Assembly: GCF_009761675.1 (NCBI RefSeq) | Contig: NZ_QUZH01000027.1 | Location: forward strand, 183,065-247,064 | DNA length: 64,000 nt | Direction of reading: 5' to 3' | Source of the DNA: Bhargavaea sp. CC-171006 | GTDB lineage: Bacteria; Bacillota; Bacilli; Bacillales_A; Planococcaceae | Shown here: one piece after another, positions 63,771-64,000 of the stretch | Position numbering within the stretch: position 1 is the first letter of the stretch | Layout: each line of letters opens with the position of its first letter | Notes under the pieces: model-generated | What the model saw: the letters and a program-made list of their open reading frames with translations, nothing else | Database searches by the model: none | Told to the model about the DNA's origin: nothing | Position numbers and translations under genes: made by a program

Positions 63771-63860
63771 GGTTGACCTCTCCTGACCCTGTTTTCGATA
63801 ATCTGATTGTATCGGCAATCCCGATATTTGGAAAGTGGTCATTTCAGGTCTTTCATAGTA

Positions 63861-63889
63861 TTCGGCGGCTTTCTCCTCTTTAGGGGGGT
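63861..63889 (-). promoter_or_regulatory. SigI-type autoregulatory promoter
   Basis: On the minus strand ACCCCC (63884-63889) is followed after 19 nt by CGAA (63861-63864). These are the -35 and -10 signatures reported for SigI-dependent promoters. It lies ~90 nt before the sigI start codon. Confidence 0.7.
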
Positions 63890-63913
63890 GGATTCCCCTA
63901 TGGATAGTGCATG

Positions 63914-63941
63914 AAAAAGAGACTGCCGGAATGGCAGTCTC
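63914..63941 (-). terminator. Terminator of a gene beyond the right edge
   Basis: Stem GAGACTGCC/GGCAGTCTC (63919-63927, 63933-63941) followed on the minus strand by TTTTT, so a minus-strand gene should end just right of the window. Confidence 0.7.
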
Positions 63942-63944
63942 AGA

Positions 63945-63988
63945 CTGTAGACAAAGTGAGTGAACTACTCCTTGGTCTGCAGTTTTTT
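63945..63988 (+). terminator. CTGTAGACAAAG-type hairpin with T-run
   Basis: CTGTAGACAAAG (63945-63956) and CTTGGTCTGCAG (63971-63982) pair with one wobble and one mismatch, then TTTTTT. The arms are close to those of the ylaI terminator. Confidence 0.55.
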
Positions 63989-64000
63989 CTATTCCTGAAA

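Overview
The window looks like a chromosomal segment of a moderately high-GC, sporulation-lineage Bacillales bacterium, most likely Planococcaceae (Bhargavaea is my best guess from GC and protein flavour; this is inference). Low-GC Gram-positive traits are everywhere: strong AGGAGG-type ribosome sites, T-run hairpin terminators, caa3 oxidase, RNase J1/RpoY, YlaN, CcpC, a Spo0E-type phosphatase and SigI/RsgI. Gene order largely follows the Bacillus subtilis pdh-yla-cta segment, and the right part follows the ykr/yku/ykv segments.

Layout: 0.2-8 kb holds heme A synthesis (ctaA, ctaB) and the caa3 oxidase operon (ctaC-D-E-F, with ctaG and ctaM behind an internal terminator). 8-20 kb holds pyruvate carboxylase, ftsW, ylaN, ylaL, ylaI, ylaH, typA, ylaF, suhB, ykzI, yktB, yktA and a nitronate-monooxygenase-like gene; an inverted pair of structured intergenic repeats lies between ylaI and ylaH. 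20-33 kb holds the speA-type decarboxylase, a polysaccharide deacetylase lipoprotein, the pdhABCD operon (strong promoter plus a cre-like site), ykyA, def, a HAD phosphatase, a very short cationic peptide gene under a near-perfect promoter with an operator-like palindrome, rpoY-rnjA and ktrC. 33-41 kb holds a CorA-like protein, a potRABCD polyamine uptake operon and an MFS transporter. 41.5-53.2 kb is an eight-gene, translationally coupled cluster: ABC-2 exporter, large secreted/membrane proteins, MoxR ATPase, DUF58 and two VWA proteins. It is the least explained system in the window. 53-64 kb holds ccpC, darB/cbpB, ykyB, ykwC, a Spo0E-like gene, ykvS, a lipoprotein, an MhqR-like MarR regulator, a soluble PAS histidine kinase, ktrD and rsgI-sigI with a SigI-type promoter.

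Themes: central carbon entry (pdh, pyc) and respiration (cta) lie together. Several established cyclic-di-AMP-linked proteins (PycA, DarB, KtrC; KtrD as channel partner) share the window. Polyamine synthesis and uptake are both present. Envelope stress is represented by SigI/RsgI, and possibly by the MoxR-VWA-ABC cluster. I saw no rRNA, tRNA, insertion sequence, prophage or CRISPR array. All assignments come from reading the sequence and from memory of protein families; no database search was run.
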